Positions 47,591 through 60,530 of a stretch of 64,000 nt of DNA are shown in pieces. Source of the DNA: Eucalyptus grandis (Eukaryota; Streptophyta; Magnoliopsida; Myrtales; Myrtaceae); contig NC_052621.1 in assembly GCF_016545825.1 (NCBI RefSeq), forward strand, positions 25,012,940 to 25,076,939, written 5' to 3'. Position numbers and translations under genes: made by a program. The notes under the pieces are model-generated. The model did no database searches. It was not told where the DNA came from and saw nothing but the letters and a program-made list of their open reading frames with translations. Every line of letters begins with the position of its first letter. Position 1 is the stretch's first letter.

Positions 47591-48839
47591 AGGATAGCTT
47601 GATTGAGTCAAGTGTCAATAATACCCGCACAATGAAAAGTATTTAGAGTATGGGTAGAGATATACTTACTTGGTGATATCTCTTATTCTTGGGGATATGT
47701 AATCTGGAATTTAAATATCTTGTTGAGGCCTCTCACCTCTTGGTAAAAATAATTTTGGAAAAACAAAAAAACACCTTGAATGTTCGTGATGGTTTCTCAT
47801 CTCCTAATATCATGAGGCATTTTGAAAGGAACCTGAATGTTAGAAGCTCTTGGGTTTTTGAGAAAACATTACCTATCGGACATGATTTAGAGCAAAAATG
47901 CATTTACCAAAAAAATAAACAATTAAGGCTATTATGGAATGCACACTTCAAAATCCACTGAAATTTATCAATTCAATCGGAGTTCATGCATAATGATCTT
48001 TGCATCACCTAAATTTCCACTAGAGAGAATTATTGTTCAAGACAAATTTTACTCATGACATGGATTTCCTAAGAATACTAAATGAGAGACTTTTAGCTAG
48101 AAAAGATTTTCACAGCTAGAAAAGATTTTCACTCACTCTCATTCAGAAGGGCTATTTTAGAAGAATTATTCCATCTCATTATGTCGACAAGGGTCCGAGT
48201 ATTCTCGCAACCGGTACGACCTTACCAATCTAAGGGATCTTTGATAGGGACCGTAATGTGGGCTTGGTCAATAGCTTAATAGATGGACTCTTTGAGTCAA
48301 GGCTATTGAAAGAACAACTCCGCAGTCATTTCCGGGTTTACAGGTCCAGAACCTTGCAAAATGAGAGAAATAATCTTGCCCGCACTTTTTCAAGCGATGC
48401 TTAAAACATGTGAACCCCTATGTTAATTCGAGTGCCCTAATTCGAAGAGACTTTGCAAGGGACGTAACATAGGCTAGGTTCTTGGGTTGAGAAACGAAAA
48501 GATCATTAGGCTCAAAATATGTGTAAATTGTGAAAGTTGATGATCATCTTGGCATTGCCATCAATTTTCTCTTTACTAGGGATTGTCATTATGAATGCAC
48601 TATAAATCTTGACTCTTTGAGTACTGCTCCATTAGGAAACAATTTTGGCAACTGATAGTCATTTATTTGACATTTCTATGGGCATCGGCCTTGTTTGTAC
48701 CAGGCGCACCGCTTTTTTCATGCCCCTTAGTTCTATTGAATGACCATATGGTGTTTCTTAACATTTGGACTTTTGGGAGGTCTTCATCTTCTGTCAGCAC
48801 TCTAGACCATATTGTTTGAATAATTACTAAATTTGATAA
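47591..48839. other. Unassigned region after the tandem arrays
   Basis: No gene is recognisable. The short 90-codon frame at 47689-47961 has no known motif. The region may be untranslated or decayed DNA of a large LTR element, as tandem arrays are common near the 3' end of Tat-type elements, but no coding remnant confirms it. Confidence 0.3.
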
Positions 48840-50290
48840 CACGTGAGAGTTGACTAGTGTACCAATTTTGAATTTTACTCTCATTTTGTCACAGTTGTAC
48901 TAATTTTTTGATTTTTTAATGGTATTAATCTAATTTAAAGGAGAGTGGCAAGCGAAGTTGCGACTCTTGCTTGGCAAGGTGTGCGACTCACCCAAGTCTG
49001 GCGAGGGTTAGCCGGCTATTGCTTGTGTCAAAATGTGCCAAACTAGTATGTCTATAAAAAATTTATCAAAAATTTATTTTTTGACCATAAAAAATCCAAA
49101 TTATTGCATTTTTGATTAATTTATCCCAAACTAATACACTTATGATAAATTTACCATCTTTTAGTTTTCGTTAAATTTTACTATCAAATTGATGAATTTG
49201 ATGACACGTGAGAATTGATTGGTGATCCAATTGTGGATTTTACTCTCTTTTTTTGTCATAGTTATACTAGTTTTGTGTTTTCTGGTGGCCTAAATCTAAT
49301 TTAAGTAAGGATATATTTGTCACAAATGTATCGGTTTTGGTTTTGGTGGTCAAAAATTAGTTTTGGAGTAAATATGTTACAATTGTATCATTCTGAGGTT
49401 TTTTTTTTTTTATAGTTATTTGTGGTAAATTTATCAATGGTGTACCAATTTGGATTTTCTGTAGTTAAAATTAGTTTGAGGTATATTTACCATAGTTATA
49501 TCAATTTTGGGATTTTCATAATATTAAACTTTTTTCTTTTTGGAATTTTTGGAGAGAGGGTGTGCGATTTCTTGCTTAGCAAGGGACAGGCTCGCCTAGG
49601 GCCAACGAGGGTTAGCCATCTCTCGCCTGTGTCGAAAGCCCAAAACTAGTATGCTTACAACAAATTTGCTAAAAATTAATTTTTTTGATAACAAATTTGA
49701 TAAATTTATCCTAAATAGATACACTCGTGACAAATTTACCTTCTATTAATTTTTGTTAATTTGACCATCAAATTGTTGAGTTTATTGATACGTGAGAGTT
49801 GCCTAGTGTACAAATTTGGGGATTTATTCTCTTTTTATCATAGCTTTACTAGTTTTATGATTTTTTTTGTAGTATTAATCCAATTTAAAAGATGATAAAT
49901 TTGTCACATATGTACCGGTTTTGATTTTGACAGTAAAAAATTTAGTTTGGGGTAAATTTGTTGTAAGTGTATTAGTTGGGAGTTTTTATGGTTATTTAGG
50001 TAAATCTATAAATAGTATGCCAATTTAGAGTTTTTTATGGTTAAAAAAAGAATTTAGGTTAAATTTATCAATGACGTATTAGTTTATGATTTTTTGTGGT
50101 TAAAAAATTAATTTGGGGCAAATTTGTCAAAAATGTATTAATTTTGGGTTTTTCGTGATATTAATATTTTTCTTTGGGTTTTTGGACTTTTGCCTGGCCA
50201 TATTTGGATAGGGGCGCGCCTCGCCTAGGGTTGGCAAAGTTCAATTGGCCCTCACTTGTGGCTGGCAAAATTGAAAGGTTTTGAACTAAA
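48840..50290. repeat. Direct repeat, unit of about 610 bp, two full copies and a part
   Basis: A GC-rich marker (CTTGCTTGGCAAGG, GCGAGGGTTAGCC, CTTGTGTC) at 48950-49035 recurs at 49565-49640 and partly at 50185-50270. Between the markers is degenerate AT-rich DNA with repeated phrases such as AATTTGTCACAAATGTA and GGTTTTGGTGGT. Confidence 0.65.
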
Positions 50291-50448
50291 TTAACAAAAT
50301 GGCAATTGGTTTATGACTTTTTGGACAATTTTCCCTACATGTTTGCCGATAAAGATTTCGGTACATAAAAATAATCAGCTATAACTGGATTTATCCTCGT
50401 ACTGCCTAAAATAGGTGTAATGCCAACGCGTAAATCTTGGTCTTAGCA

Positions 50449-50935
50449 ACACAATTTTTGAATGAAGCAAAAAAGTTAGACCACCAAAAAAATAATCACA
50501 AAGACGACCCGTATGACAACTGCAATTCTAGCCTTTTCATATGTCGCATTCATTTTACCATGCGGGGTTAATACCAATATTGGTACCGCGTAAGTCACGG
50601 CGGAGAAAATTATAGCTACCTAGATGATTAATATTGCAAGTTTTGTACATATCAGCTGCATTAACGACATGCCACTAATGAGAAAGTAAAATTGCAGTAA
50701 ATAATGATAGGATACAAATGGTATTGTATGACACAAAAGATGTATGCTCATCATGATACTTGTAAACCATTATGGCAATGCCCGCGTTGTAATGTTTTTC
50801 GGCTATGGAATCCTCCTGCCATACGCCTCCAAGAGGACTCATCGCCGCTTGAAAGGCCATGGTGGCAAGTAAGATTGTGACAACCATCACAAACTACAAA
50901 CCTTTCTACCAATCTATGTTTTCTTGCCTCTTATT
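50449..50935 (-). pseudogene. PGG-domain membrane protein fragment, left arm of an inverted repeat
   Basis: The minus strand encodes FVMVVTILLATMAFQAAMSPLGGVWQED and later NAGIAIMVYKYHDEHTSFVSYNTICILS. This is the typical pattern of the PGG domain found at the C-terminus of plant ankyrin-repeat membrane proteins: a membrane helix, PGG-like loop, then a second helix. The first frame stops at 50675-50677 and continues in another frame. No ankyrin repeats are recognisable upstream. A mirror copy lies at 51150-51590. Confidence 0.6.
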
Positions 50936-51149
50936 TAGTTGTGCTACACGCGGACAATATTCACTCTCGGAGGTGGCCATATCCTCCATAAATAAAAATT
51001 ACCTTTTTGTGAACTTCTAAAGAGGAATAACCTTTCTTTATCATTCCACAAAAAAAAGTAAATTTTATTTGTGGAGAACATGACCACCTCTAGAGGGAAT
51101 ACCATTTTTGTGTCAAACAACCAAATGAGAGGAAAGAAAACAATTGTCC

Positions 51150-51590
51150 ATAAAAAAAGTATGTAGTCTTTGATGGTCGTCGCAATTTTACTTGCCACCA
51201 TAGCCTTTGGAGGAGCAGTGTGTCATCCAGGAAGAATTTGGTAAGTGGACCTCGTGGCTGAAAAGCATTACGCATATTGCCATAATGGCTAACAATCATG
51301 ATGAGCATACATTTTTTTTTTTTTGTCATGCAATACTATTTGTTTCGTATCGTCATTTATGACAATTCTGCCTCTCATTAGTGGCGTGTCGTGATGTGTA
51401 CAAAACTTACACATTAATCGGGTTGCTATAATTTTCGCGGCGGTGACTTACGCAGTACTAATATTGGTAAGTAAAATGAATGTGACATATCAAAAGACTA
51501 GAACTGTAGTTATGATATGAGTTGCCTTGCCTTTATGATTATTCTTTTGGTTTGCCAACTTTTCTGATTCATTTGAAAATTGTGTCGTTA
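51150..51590 (+). pseudogene. PGG-domain membrane protein fragment, right arm of an inverted repeat
   Basis: The plus strand encodes MVVAILLATIAFGGAV and, after frame changes, VAEKHYAYCHNG and NHDEHTFFF. It is the same PGG-type segment as the left arm but in reverse orientation. It has several stops and a poly-T insertion near 51310-51325. The matching DNA extends to about 51590. Confidence 0.55.
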
Positions 51591-51639
51591 AGACCAACAT
51601 GTGGATGTTGGCATCACACCTATTTTTAACATGCCCTAC

Positions 51640-52150
51640 TTTGCCATTCGCAGTCACAATGTAGAATGTCCAACGGATAGATACTACACACATTCGATGC
51701 ATGACTTCTTTATATTGTGTTGACTGTTGTGTGTTGATATGTTTCACGATATTACTAGTTTTCGCCATCTTCCTTTGCCTACTTATTAAGTCTGAATACC
51801 TCATATTGAAAGTTGTTGGACTGATTGTGTCCAATCTCACAGTCAATACATCCACCAAGGCTGATTGGAAAGCTGCCTTCTTGGTAGAAAAACTAGAGAC
51901 ATACAAGAGCAACACTTGGCATTGGCATAAACAGAGCCATCCGTGCTATGGGCTGCTGGTAGGATTATGATAAAGGCGACTATGATGGAGAGGCCTGAGG
52001 AGGCAGTGTTTTAGGTCATGGATTAAGAGTGGAGGTTTGTGAGGATAGTGGCTATCGAATTGGGTATGAGATGCAAAGCATGTACGTGCTTGGGTCGTGG
52101 TGGAAGAAGTACTACGGCCTCATTAAAGCACACTATGACAACTTGAGGTA
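51640..52150 (+). pseudogene. Membrane protein fragment of the same family
   Basis: The frame with ILLVFAIFLCLLIKSEYLILKVVGLIVSN (51750-51845) matches, in reverse orientation, the segment at 53100-53230. The following IKATMMERPEEAV (about 51970) matches TIERPKEAV on the minus strand near 52900. It probably continues the PGG-type gene from 51150 but is broken by stops. Confidence 0.4.
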
Positions 52151-52739
52151 TCCTTTTCTTTTCCATCTATAATTTAGTGTTTATGATTTTTTTTTCACTT
52201 CTACATTATTGTTAAACGATTGTGTGGCATTTATAAAATGCAGTGAATATTCTAAGACAAAGTCCAATGTTATATGAAATTGTTATTTATGAAAGATGAG
52301 TAAACGTTGTGTGAAGTGCATCACTCTTACTAAATAGAACTTTGTCTAATGTATATCAATGAATTAAGATTTGAAATATTATTTAAATCGCTAGTATTTT
52401 GTCCGATATATAACTTAATTAATTTTTTAAAATAAAATTTAGTACTTGTGAATCTTAATAGATGAGATAGCTTGCAAGTTACAACCTCAGCCTCATTTTG
52501 ATATATATTTAGTACTTGCGAATTTCTTATATCATTCAAAAATCACGGATAACTAAATTATATGGAAAATAAAAGAACATTATGGCCAATAAGAGTTCAA
52601 GGCGGGCTTGTGAATGTTACTATCAATAGCAGCTCCTAAGCTGGGTCTATGGATGGATTCAGTCAAAATTGTTATAAGAGCACGACGGAAGATTATAGCC
52701 AACGACTAAATTATCGCTGGAAACTAAAGCTTCACTCCC

Positions 52740-53360
52740 TCGTAACTTTGCTAAAACAACTTTCATGTCGTCACAATGAGCTTCAATGCCATCATAGCCC
52801 TTCTTTCACAGCCCAAACACGTATGTGCCTCGCATCCTCAGACCCACCCTGACAACCACTATCCCTATGGACCTCCACTCATAATTCGCCTCCGACACCA
52901 CTGCCTCCTTAGGCCTCTCTATTGTCATCTTCGCCTTTATCAAGGCCTGTTGGCCAACCGTAACATGATCGGCTCTGATGCCAAGGATTGCACTAGATCC
53001 CGATGATATAAGATGAAACACTCGACTGCATGGAAGTACAGGTTTTCGTAAATCTTTGATGTCGCTGCCAAGAGGGTGGCATTTCAATTAGTCCTGATGG
53101 ATGCAATGACTGTAATATTGAACATAGTCAACCCCACGACTTTCAATATCGGGTAATTAGGTCCATTAGGGAGGTAGAGGAAGATGGCAAAAACGAGTAA
53201 CACTATGAACTAGATTAATATGACAATCAATGTGCAACAAAGAATCCATGCGTTGGATGCGTCTGGCATCATTTGTTAGACATTTTGCATCACGGCCACA
53301 GGTTGGAAGGGAGGCATGCGACTGAGATGGGTGGGCATAGTGAGGAAAGTAGGCCCTCGT
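52740..53360 (-). pseudogene. Membrane protein fragment, inverted relative of 51640-52150
   Basis: Minus-strand pieces VLLVFAIFLYLPNGPNYPILKVVGLTMFN (53110-53200) and the 93-codon frame 52806-53087 (TIERPKEAVVSEANYEW) resemble the plus-strand pieces at 51.75 and 51.97 kb and the block 1 copy at 22.5 kb. Frame changes show decay. Confidence 0.4.
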
Positions 53361-56300
53361 CGGCCCTTATTAGTGGCCGGTTCATCTAACCACAGGCAGA
53401 GGTGAGGAAGGTTTCCCCTCACAGGGATTCTACTCCCACCTGGACGATGACTAGCTAAGCTTGATCGATATCGTCTCTGTCAAGCGTCGTCGAGAGGAAG
53501 GAATTACAGCTAACATACGCAAAAATTTTGAGTCGCGTTCTGCCGTGGACGTTCTTCTAACATCCCCAAAATTAGGTTAACGAAGGAGAGATGAAATTTT
53601 TCAAGAGAAATATGAGGGCATACAAAAATGAGATTTTAATCGGGAGAGAGAAAATGAACTAAGGATAAGCATGGTGTCGGGGCGGGCGCCGAGCATGGGG
53701 AGGAAGAGGTCACTGACAATGCCAAGCCCTAGGATCTCTAGCAGCAGCTCGCTGCCATTGGACAGACTTGATGGGTGAGCCCTCGCCCAGGGCCAGCGAG
53801 GGGCAACCTCGTTGATGGCTACGAGGGATGACCTCCCTCGCCTTTGCGAGCGGTTAGATGAACCGGCCACTGATAAGGGCTAGCGAGGGCTTGATGGCCC
53901 TCACCGACTGTCACCGAGGCCAACCTAGCCGATACGGCGAGGGTCGGCTTGCAAGCTCTCGCCGTGGTCAGTGAGGGCTTGGTAGCCCTCGCCCACTACC
54001 GACGATGGGCGTTTAGTCCTTGCCAGCCTTTCCTAAGTTCGATGATGAATGGTGCAACCATTGACCTTAAAAAAAAAAAAAGGAACAAGACAACCGAATT
54101 TTAAAAAAAAAAAAAGTGGACAAAAATACTCCCGATCAAGCCACCGAAATATGAATCGGAAATGCATCGTTCACCGGCCAGCAAGTGAGGTCATTCTTTG
54201 AGACACATGACCACTTTGGGTCCTTATTTGAGACAGACTTCACTCTAGGTCCTATTTTGAGAAAATGAAGGCACTTTGGGTCTTTATTTGAGATTTTCTC
54301 TTGAAACAATAAATGATATTAACAAATGATGGATTAATAAATGTGGAGTGAGGTAACTCATGACTGCTATTTTCAGGTCGGAATGCGGAGGAAGAGATGC
54401 CATGGAAAAGAGGAATAAGGCTTTTTAGGATTTTGGATGAAAGTGAGACATGACTTAAACCACATAAGAAACCATTGCCAGAATATGCAAATCAAATATA
54501 TAGAAAATGGACTTTACTTGTGTAATAGTACTGTTACTTTCGCCGAGTAACAATAGAACTTGAACTGTTCATTTTATTTTTCTTATGACTAGCACCTAGA
54601 TACTTACTTCTTGTAGAAAATAATTACTTTTGCGTGATTGCAACATTTAAAGAAATAAACCCAACGACATTATTCAGAAAATGAAAGTTGTAGGATAATT
54701 CATTGCAAATTTTAGATGGCGAAATATTGGTTCTAAATAATATAAATTAAAATTCAAGAGTCCATGACTAGAGAAAATTAAATATCCAATATGTAAATTA
54801 TATAAATATTTATATTAGAATTTTTTCAAAGTTTTTTATTTTATTTGCAAAGGTACACGGAAACCCAAGTGTAATTGTCTTGACACTTTTCCGTCGGGGA
54901 AAGGATAGGTTCAAAGGTGATGTCGAGTTAGGACCAACAATCCCCATTCAACGAGAGTTCTCCCAAACTCTTATCTCGCGCAATCTTGAGATATTCAATT
55001 TCGATTAAGCCAAAGAGAATTTTGTATTAAGAGTTGAGATCAACTAGAAACCAAGATAGGTATTGGAGTATACATCACTTTCTATATAACCATAATCTAA
55101 AGTTTGAGAGTTGATTAAACTAGTTATCTAACTAGTGCCATTTCAGTATCAAAACTTGATTATTTGTTAACTAAGTATCACATGCAGTTTTTTTTTATTC
55201 AATCATGACTCTTATAATTTATGTCCAATAGGTGTACTATGCAATGTTTTTAAATTTATTATGGTGAAATTTATTATGGTCCTAAATTGTAATCTAACCA
55301 TTAAACTAAAACAGAAAAATAACAATATATATATAAGAATCACAATCAATTCACTTAAAGATAGTAGTGAAAGGATAACTAACAAATTAAGTGCAGTAAA
55401 AAGGCTCAATAAGAATCGAGCAAAGAATTTAACATAGCCCTATCGTTATCATTATTATCAAGATGGTAACCCTCATGAGCTTAGTTCAAATTGAGTTCAA
55501 TTTCTTTTCTAAAAATTGACCTTCTAAAACTAAACTAGATCAAATGTGTCCACTAAAACCCTAAACCATGTGTACCCTAACTAAATGAAATTAAGCTAAT
55601 TTTAATACTAAAATCTAACTACCTCATCAATGCCTATTTTTTTCTAACTGTTTTCTAATTTTCTTTATTTTATAATTTATTTTATTATTGATTTATTATT
55701 TATTTCTGTATATGGGCCACGGATACAATTTGGGCTCTTATATCAAGCCCCCTTAATCTATTTAACCCATTTCCCCAAAATTCAAATTCAGCCCAAATAT
55801 ATTTTAATGAAGTTAAGCCCATACTTTCCGACACTGTTCAAGCCCAAAATTCATTATTGAACCTTAATTGAGCTTATCTTGAAGGACGACTGCTCCAAGA
55901 ATGCACTCTAATTCAGTTTTCCAATATAAAACCAATCCTCTTATTCTCCGCTTTTTTTATTTATGGTTTTATCATGCAGTTGTTATTATTATTATTCATC
56001 CTTTGCGTATCATTACAGAGAAACCTTGATGACTCATTTTCAATCTCAGACAATTAAAATTTCAACAACAATTCATATCGGATTGGAAATCGCACAATTT
56101 ATCATTGGCCACCGCCAATCTCTGGAACATGATTATCAACCACCTCCATGTGTTGCCAGATAATCGCCGCACTCGTTGGTCACCAATCATCCACCCATTT
56201 GGATTTTCTATTAACTCAATGATATCTCATTCATAGAACTCAAAATGTACAGCTAATGTATATAGAGACATACCGCGCAAACGAGATCGGAGCACAGAAA

Positions 56301-56835
56301 TCGGACCGTAATGATCGAATCGTTTCCTCGGGACGCCCACCGCAGAACACGACAGCAGGCAAACCATCCGGAAATAAAAGAAAAGAATATGTCACTTGCA
56401 GTCAACAGATAAAATCTCAGAAAATCGTATTTGATGAATCATGAGGCAACCGATGACATACAAAACAACATCGGGCTGTCTTCGGATCGAACGAAAAATA
56501 GGCGTCATCTTGCTTATATTTCTCTGCGACATCTCTTCAGACGTAAGCAATATCGAGCGAGGGTTCTGGATGGAACGTTATAGTAATGTTTGGATCTGAC
56601 ACCATCGCATCAACGCGGATTTCAGGTCAAACCATGAACAAAAGCTTCAATATCAGTCAGATTTCCTGCGAACATTACCATGACGTTATTAATTTTTTTT
56701 TTTTTTTATATTGTTTTAGATCAAAGATTGAAACGAGATGAGGAGTACTTGGATCTCACCTGCTCTTTTGATCGCATCTTCATCTTCTTCGGACGCCAGC
56801 GAGAGCGAGAGAAAGCGAGAGAAAGCGAGAGTTAG

Positions 56836-56869
<34 letters not shown>

Positions 56870-57200
56870 GCTCTTCCGTTTTTGAGGGGGCTTCAAGGAC
56901 TATGGTCATTTGAACTTGGATAAGATAGATTTCCCTGTTGAGATTTCGTGGGTTTGAATGGGTCAAAAAGCGAGAATCTCGGATATGGCAGCGCTAACCG
57001 TCGCCGGCTGAAGACTAATCGAACTGACTCAATAACTCTATTTCTTCTTCTTCTAACTTAAAAAAAAAAAAAAAAAAAAATTTAATGAATGCTTAACTGA
57101 TCGACACAAATTTATGTGCCAATAATAATTTATTGTGTAATAGTGTTGAGGCTAAACATTGTGCAATTCGGGTATAAGTTGCAGGACTAGGAAACACTTG
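53090..57200. repeat. Duplicated block, copy 2 (pairs with 22500-33800)
   Basis: Segments match block 1 in order: 53090-53365 and 54375-54548 with 22500-23005; 54548-54775 with 27102-27320; 54775-55228 with 28085-28768; 55240-56385 with 30287-31412; 56385-57200 with 32990-33800. This copy lacks the Ty3-like, hAT-like, PIF-like and MULE-like insertions, and has its own insertion at about 53366-54374. Confidence 0.85.
53366..54374. mobile_element. Copy-2-specific insertion with a 29-bp inverted repeat
   Basis: Block 1 has no counterpart to this stretch. A 29-base segment GCCCTTATTAGTGGCCGG...(53368-53396) occurs inverted at 53851-53879 with one mismatch. A GC-rich segment of GCGAGGG/CCCTCGC units (53760-54030) follows. 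It is a probable foldback-type element with unclear right end. The minus frame 53601-53870 is probably a composition artefact. Confidence 0.5.
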
Positions 57201-57490
57201 AGATAAGGGAGGAGTCTTTAATCTTTGAACTCGAAACTTTTAGGCTGATTCAGGTTTTTTTTTTTATCCAAGACCTTGTACTTTAGTAAGTATCAAATAC
57301 ATTTCATAGTTGGACTGACTTAACAACTCTATTTCTTCTTCTTCTTACTTTTTTTTTTTTTTTTTTTAATGAATGCTTAACTGATCGACACAAATTTATG
57401 TGCCAATGATAACTTATTGTGTAATAGTGTTGAGGCTAAACATTGTGCAATTTGGGTATAAGTTACAGGACTAGGAAACACTTGATAAGC
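57018..57490. repeat. Direct repeat of about 180 bp, offset about 290 bp
   Basis: 57018-57200 recurs at 57311-57487: CTCTATTTCTTCTTCTTCT, a poly-A or poly-T run, then TTAATGAATGCTTAACTGATC and GTGTTGAGGCTAAACATTG. It is non-coding. Confidence 0.85.
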
Positions 57491-60130
57491 GTCGGTTCAA
57501 TTTGTGTAATTGACTAATCGTCGAAAAATAAACTAATGAACCAAAACTCATCAACTTAACATTATTTTTATCTTAAAAATATCCCCAATTAAAAAATACG
57601 TGGTTTTTTTAGAAACCTTAGTTTCACTTTGGTTGTTTGCTAAATAAATTTTCTTTAAAGTACAAAAGCAAATTTTTTTTGGGTCGAAAAGTACAAAAGC
57701 TAATTCAAAATTAGGAAATAAAACTAAGTGAAGGATAAGCATGTGTGTTTCGAATTAAAGTTTTCGGTCTTTTATTGTAGTGTCTAAAATTTAGTGAATA
57801 TTAAGTGAAGCTTATTCAAGGAATAAATTAAGTTATCCTTGAATTTATCTTGATCTAATTTTGAGTTGAATTGAAAAATAATGCATTAATCACATTATTA
57901 ACCGGAAGTTATATTTCAAAATCTGAGTATCATTCATGTATTAATATATATTTCTTGTTTTGACTTCATCACGAACTACATACATAAACCTATATATTTA
58001 AAGTTACTTTATTTTTAGAGAATAAAAACCCAAATTATACTCATCATAACATATTTACCGTAATTTTTTTTTTTTTTTGTGTGATACAATAAATCCTAAA
58101 CTTATACCTATGGGATACATTTACCCCTCATCAAGATTTCGCAAGTAAACACCACTAAAATCCGCATTGAAATTGCACTCATGTGGCTTCACGACGTCTT
58201 TTTGGGTGAAAAATCAAATATGTCCTAAGGGCACAAGTTTGGAGTTTTTGATGTTACAAAATAAGTTTGGGGTAGATGTACTACATTGGGCATAGTCTGA
58301 GGTGTTTTCTGTTTTTTTTTTTTTCTCCTTATTTTTATATGATTTTTACAAATTTAAAATCAATGAGATGAATTCAAAGATATAAGTTTTTTGGGAGGAT
58401 TATAGAAATTTATTTCAAAATTTTTTATCCTGATCTTTATCAATATTATTGATCAAATCTTCACCCAAAAAAATATATTATTGATCAAATACACTTAAAG
58501 ATGACTTTCTTTATTTATTTTCGGATTTAAATTTAAATCTAAAAAGTGATAGATATGTAAGCATGACAAGTCACTCAACTAATCATACTTGGTTGAATTT
58601 AGGCCACGTGCACATGACGAGCAAAGGAGCAGTTATGGCTTTATTGACTCTTAAATTTTACTCGACAAATTAAGCAATAAATTATTGTAAAAAGTTAAAA
58701 AAGTAAAAAGTAAATAGTGCTAAAAGAACTCAAAAAGAATAATGAACAATAAATAAATAAAGATATGTAACGAATAACGAATAAGAAATAACAAAAGGTC
58801 AATTCAATTTTGGTCCAATTCGCTTAGTCGACATCTGCGTGCTTGAGGATATGATTTTCTATGCACAAAAAACATAAGAATTGAGCAAAAATCCTCTCTC
58901 TGGTTCCCTCTCCTTTGCCGATCACCCCCGGCCACCACCTCCGACAGCCACAACCTTATCATCGGTCGTCGCTCACACAACGGAGAGAGACCCATTGAGG
59001 CATTCCAGAGAGTATTCTTTGAGTGACATCTCCAAAAACTTCTTTCAGAGGATTGACATCCAAAAGAGTTCTTTCTTGTTTCTGATTCATCTTCGTGCCC
59101 AAGGTGACTCAGCCATCATCTTTGTCATGAATATCCGAAGAGCTTGGATTCGTGTCCAAAGCCTTTGTTTGAGCACCAATCACTGTTGACGAAGTCTCAC
59201 AGGTTACGGTTGCTAATTTGTTCACCATTCGCGACCTGTGATCCCATCTTAGCCATTGCAGATCAAATGGCTGAAAATCGTGAAATACTCAACTTGATTT
59301 TCAAAGTCTTTCACCGCCGATTGTTGCCACCGACGTGTTTGGGACCTCCTTTTATCAGTACAACAGTCAATCGAGCTTTTGCCGGGCGAGATCCGAATCC
59401 TAAGCACAAGGTTTGGAGTCCGAGTCTTACCCCCAAAGATCCCAAGTTAGACTCGACGGATCTCGATTGTGACCTCGAAGTCTTGGTTCGAGCACTAGAG
59501 TGCTAGGTCCGCCCATGAAAGTTCTAAGCTAGGTTCTAGGGCCCTACGTTCGTGCTCCGGACAAGGACAATGACGATAATCATGTTGGTGGGGAGGTCAA
59601 GTTGGGATTTTAACTATTGAGAATTTCAATCCTTAAGATGCATAAATCCTTTTTGGTAATTTATGTCTTGTTATATTTTTTTTGTAGATTCAGAAAGGAA
59701 AAAAAATTTCCGGTCCATCTTTTTACTTTCAAAAGATATCAAAAAGAAAAAAAAAATGGAGAAACATTTTTCGATAATCGGAATATGAGACAAATAAAGT
59801 AAAATGACGTTTCTTAAAATATCATGTCACTACTACAGTGTTCAAAGAACTCGAGTCATCTCCTATACTTCGTCTGTAATTTTTCCATGATCAGTGCTTC
59901 TCGTTTTCTTCTTTCGTTTTCCGCCACATCCTTTACGTTTCCGTGCCACAAAGTTTTCTTTTTTCTCAAGCGTCAGTCATTGGATCCATGAAGCAACCCT
60001 TCAGATCTAAAGAGCCACTATCCTTGCCCCCTAAAAAAGGAGGAACGTGCCCCTTGCTTTGGCTTTTCAATTCAGAAAGGATAAGAATAAATTATATCAC
60101 TTTGTCCCTCTCCTGAATAAAGAAGTCTAA
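57491..60130. other. Intergenic region, no recognised gene
   Basis: AT-rich with one less AT-rich patch at 58880-59560. The plus frames there (58881-59189, 102 codons; 59144-59506, 120 codons) show no motif I know, and may be a degraded gene or repeat. Confidence 0.35.
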
Positions 60131-60239
60131 GTGAGCATTTGAAACACGTGTTGAGAATCTCATGAGTCATCAGTCATATGTCATCGATGACTACTACATG
60201 GCACTTTCCCAGAAGCTCCATCCAAAATGTAGCTCAACC

Positions 60240-60247
60240 TATATAAA
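60240..60247 (+). promoter_or_regulatory. TATA box of the AP2/ERF gene
   Basis: TATATAAA followed by a CT-rich stretch, about 110 bases before the first ATG at 60357. This is a normal plant spacing for TATA, start site and short leader. Confidence 0.6.
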
Positions 60248-60356
60248 GCTCTCTCTCTCATGGTCTTTTCAATTTCACTCCTTCAGAAGCCAAATCATCC
60301 CTTCAATCTTCCACATTCAGTGATCTCAAAGCTGCAAATTCTGGCCCAAAGCGAAA

Positions 60357-60509
60357 ATGCTTCAGGAAATCTTCAGTCCCTTTAAGACCGATCCATGCGA
60401 TGCTTTGAAGTCCATCTGTCAGCATCTTCTTGAAGAAGATGATGATGATGATGCTGTCAACGCAGCATTTTCTACACAAACTCCAGCAAACATGTGCAGG
60501 AGGTGTTGA
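60357..60509 (+). CDS. Upstream ORF, former N-terminus of the ERF protein
   Basis: The first ATG after the TATA box opens 50 codons (MLQEIFSPFKTDP..., with DALKSICQHLLEEDDDDD), ending at TGA 60507-60509. It is in the same frame as the main ERF ORF, whose ATG lies 21 bases after the stop. The related copies at 21.4 and 62.3 kb have a sense codon here and run through into MESWNEL. So this is the old N-terminal part, cut off by a stop created with a 3-base insertion. It may now act as an upstream ORF. Confidence 0.6.
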   Translation: MLQEIFSPFKTDPCDALKSICQHLLEEDDDDDAVNAAFSTQTPANMCRRC

Positions 60510-60530
60510 AGCTTCAGCAATCTTTTACTG

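Noticed and set aside
59144..59506. A 120-codon plus frame as a gene
   Set aside because: It has no recognisable domain, splice structure or promoter, and overlaps another unrelated frame.
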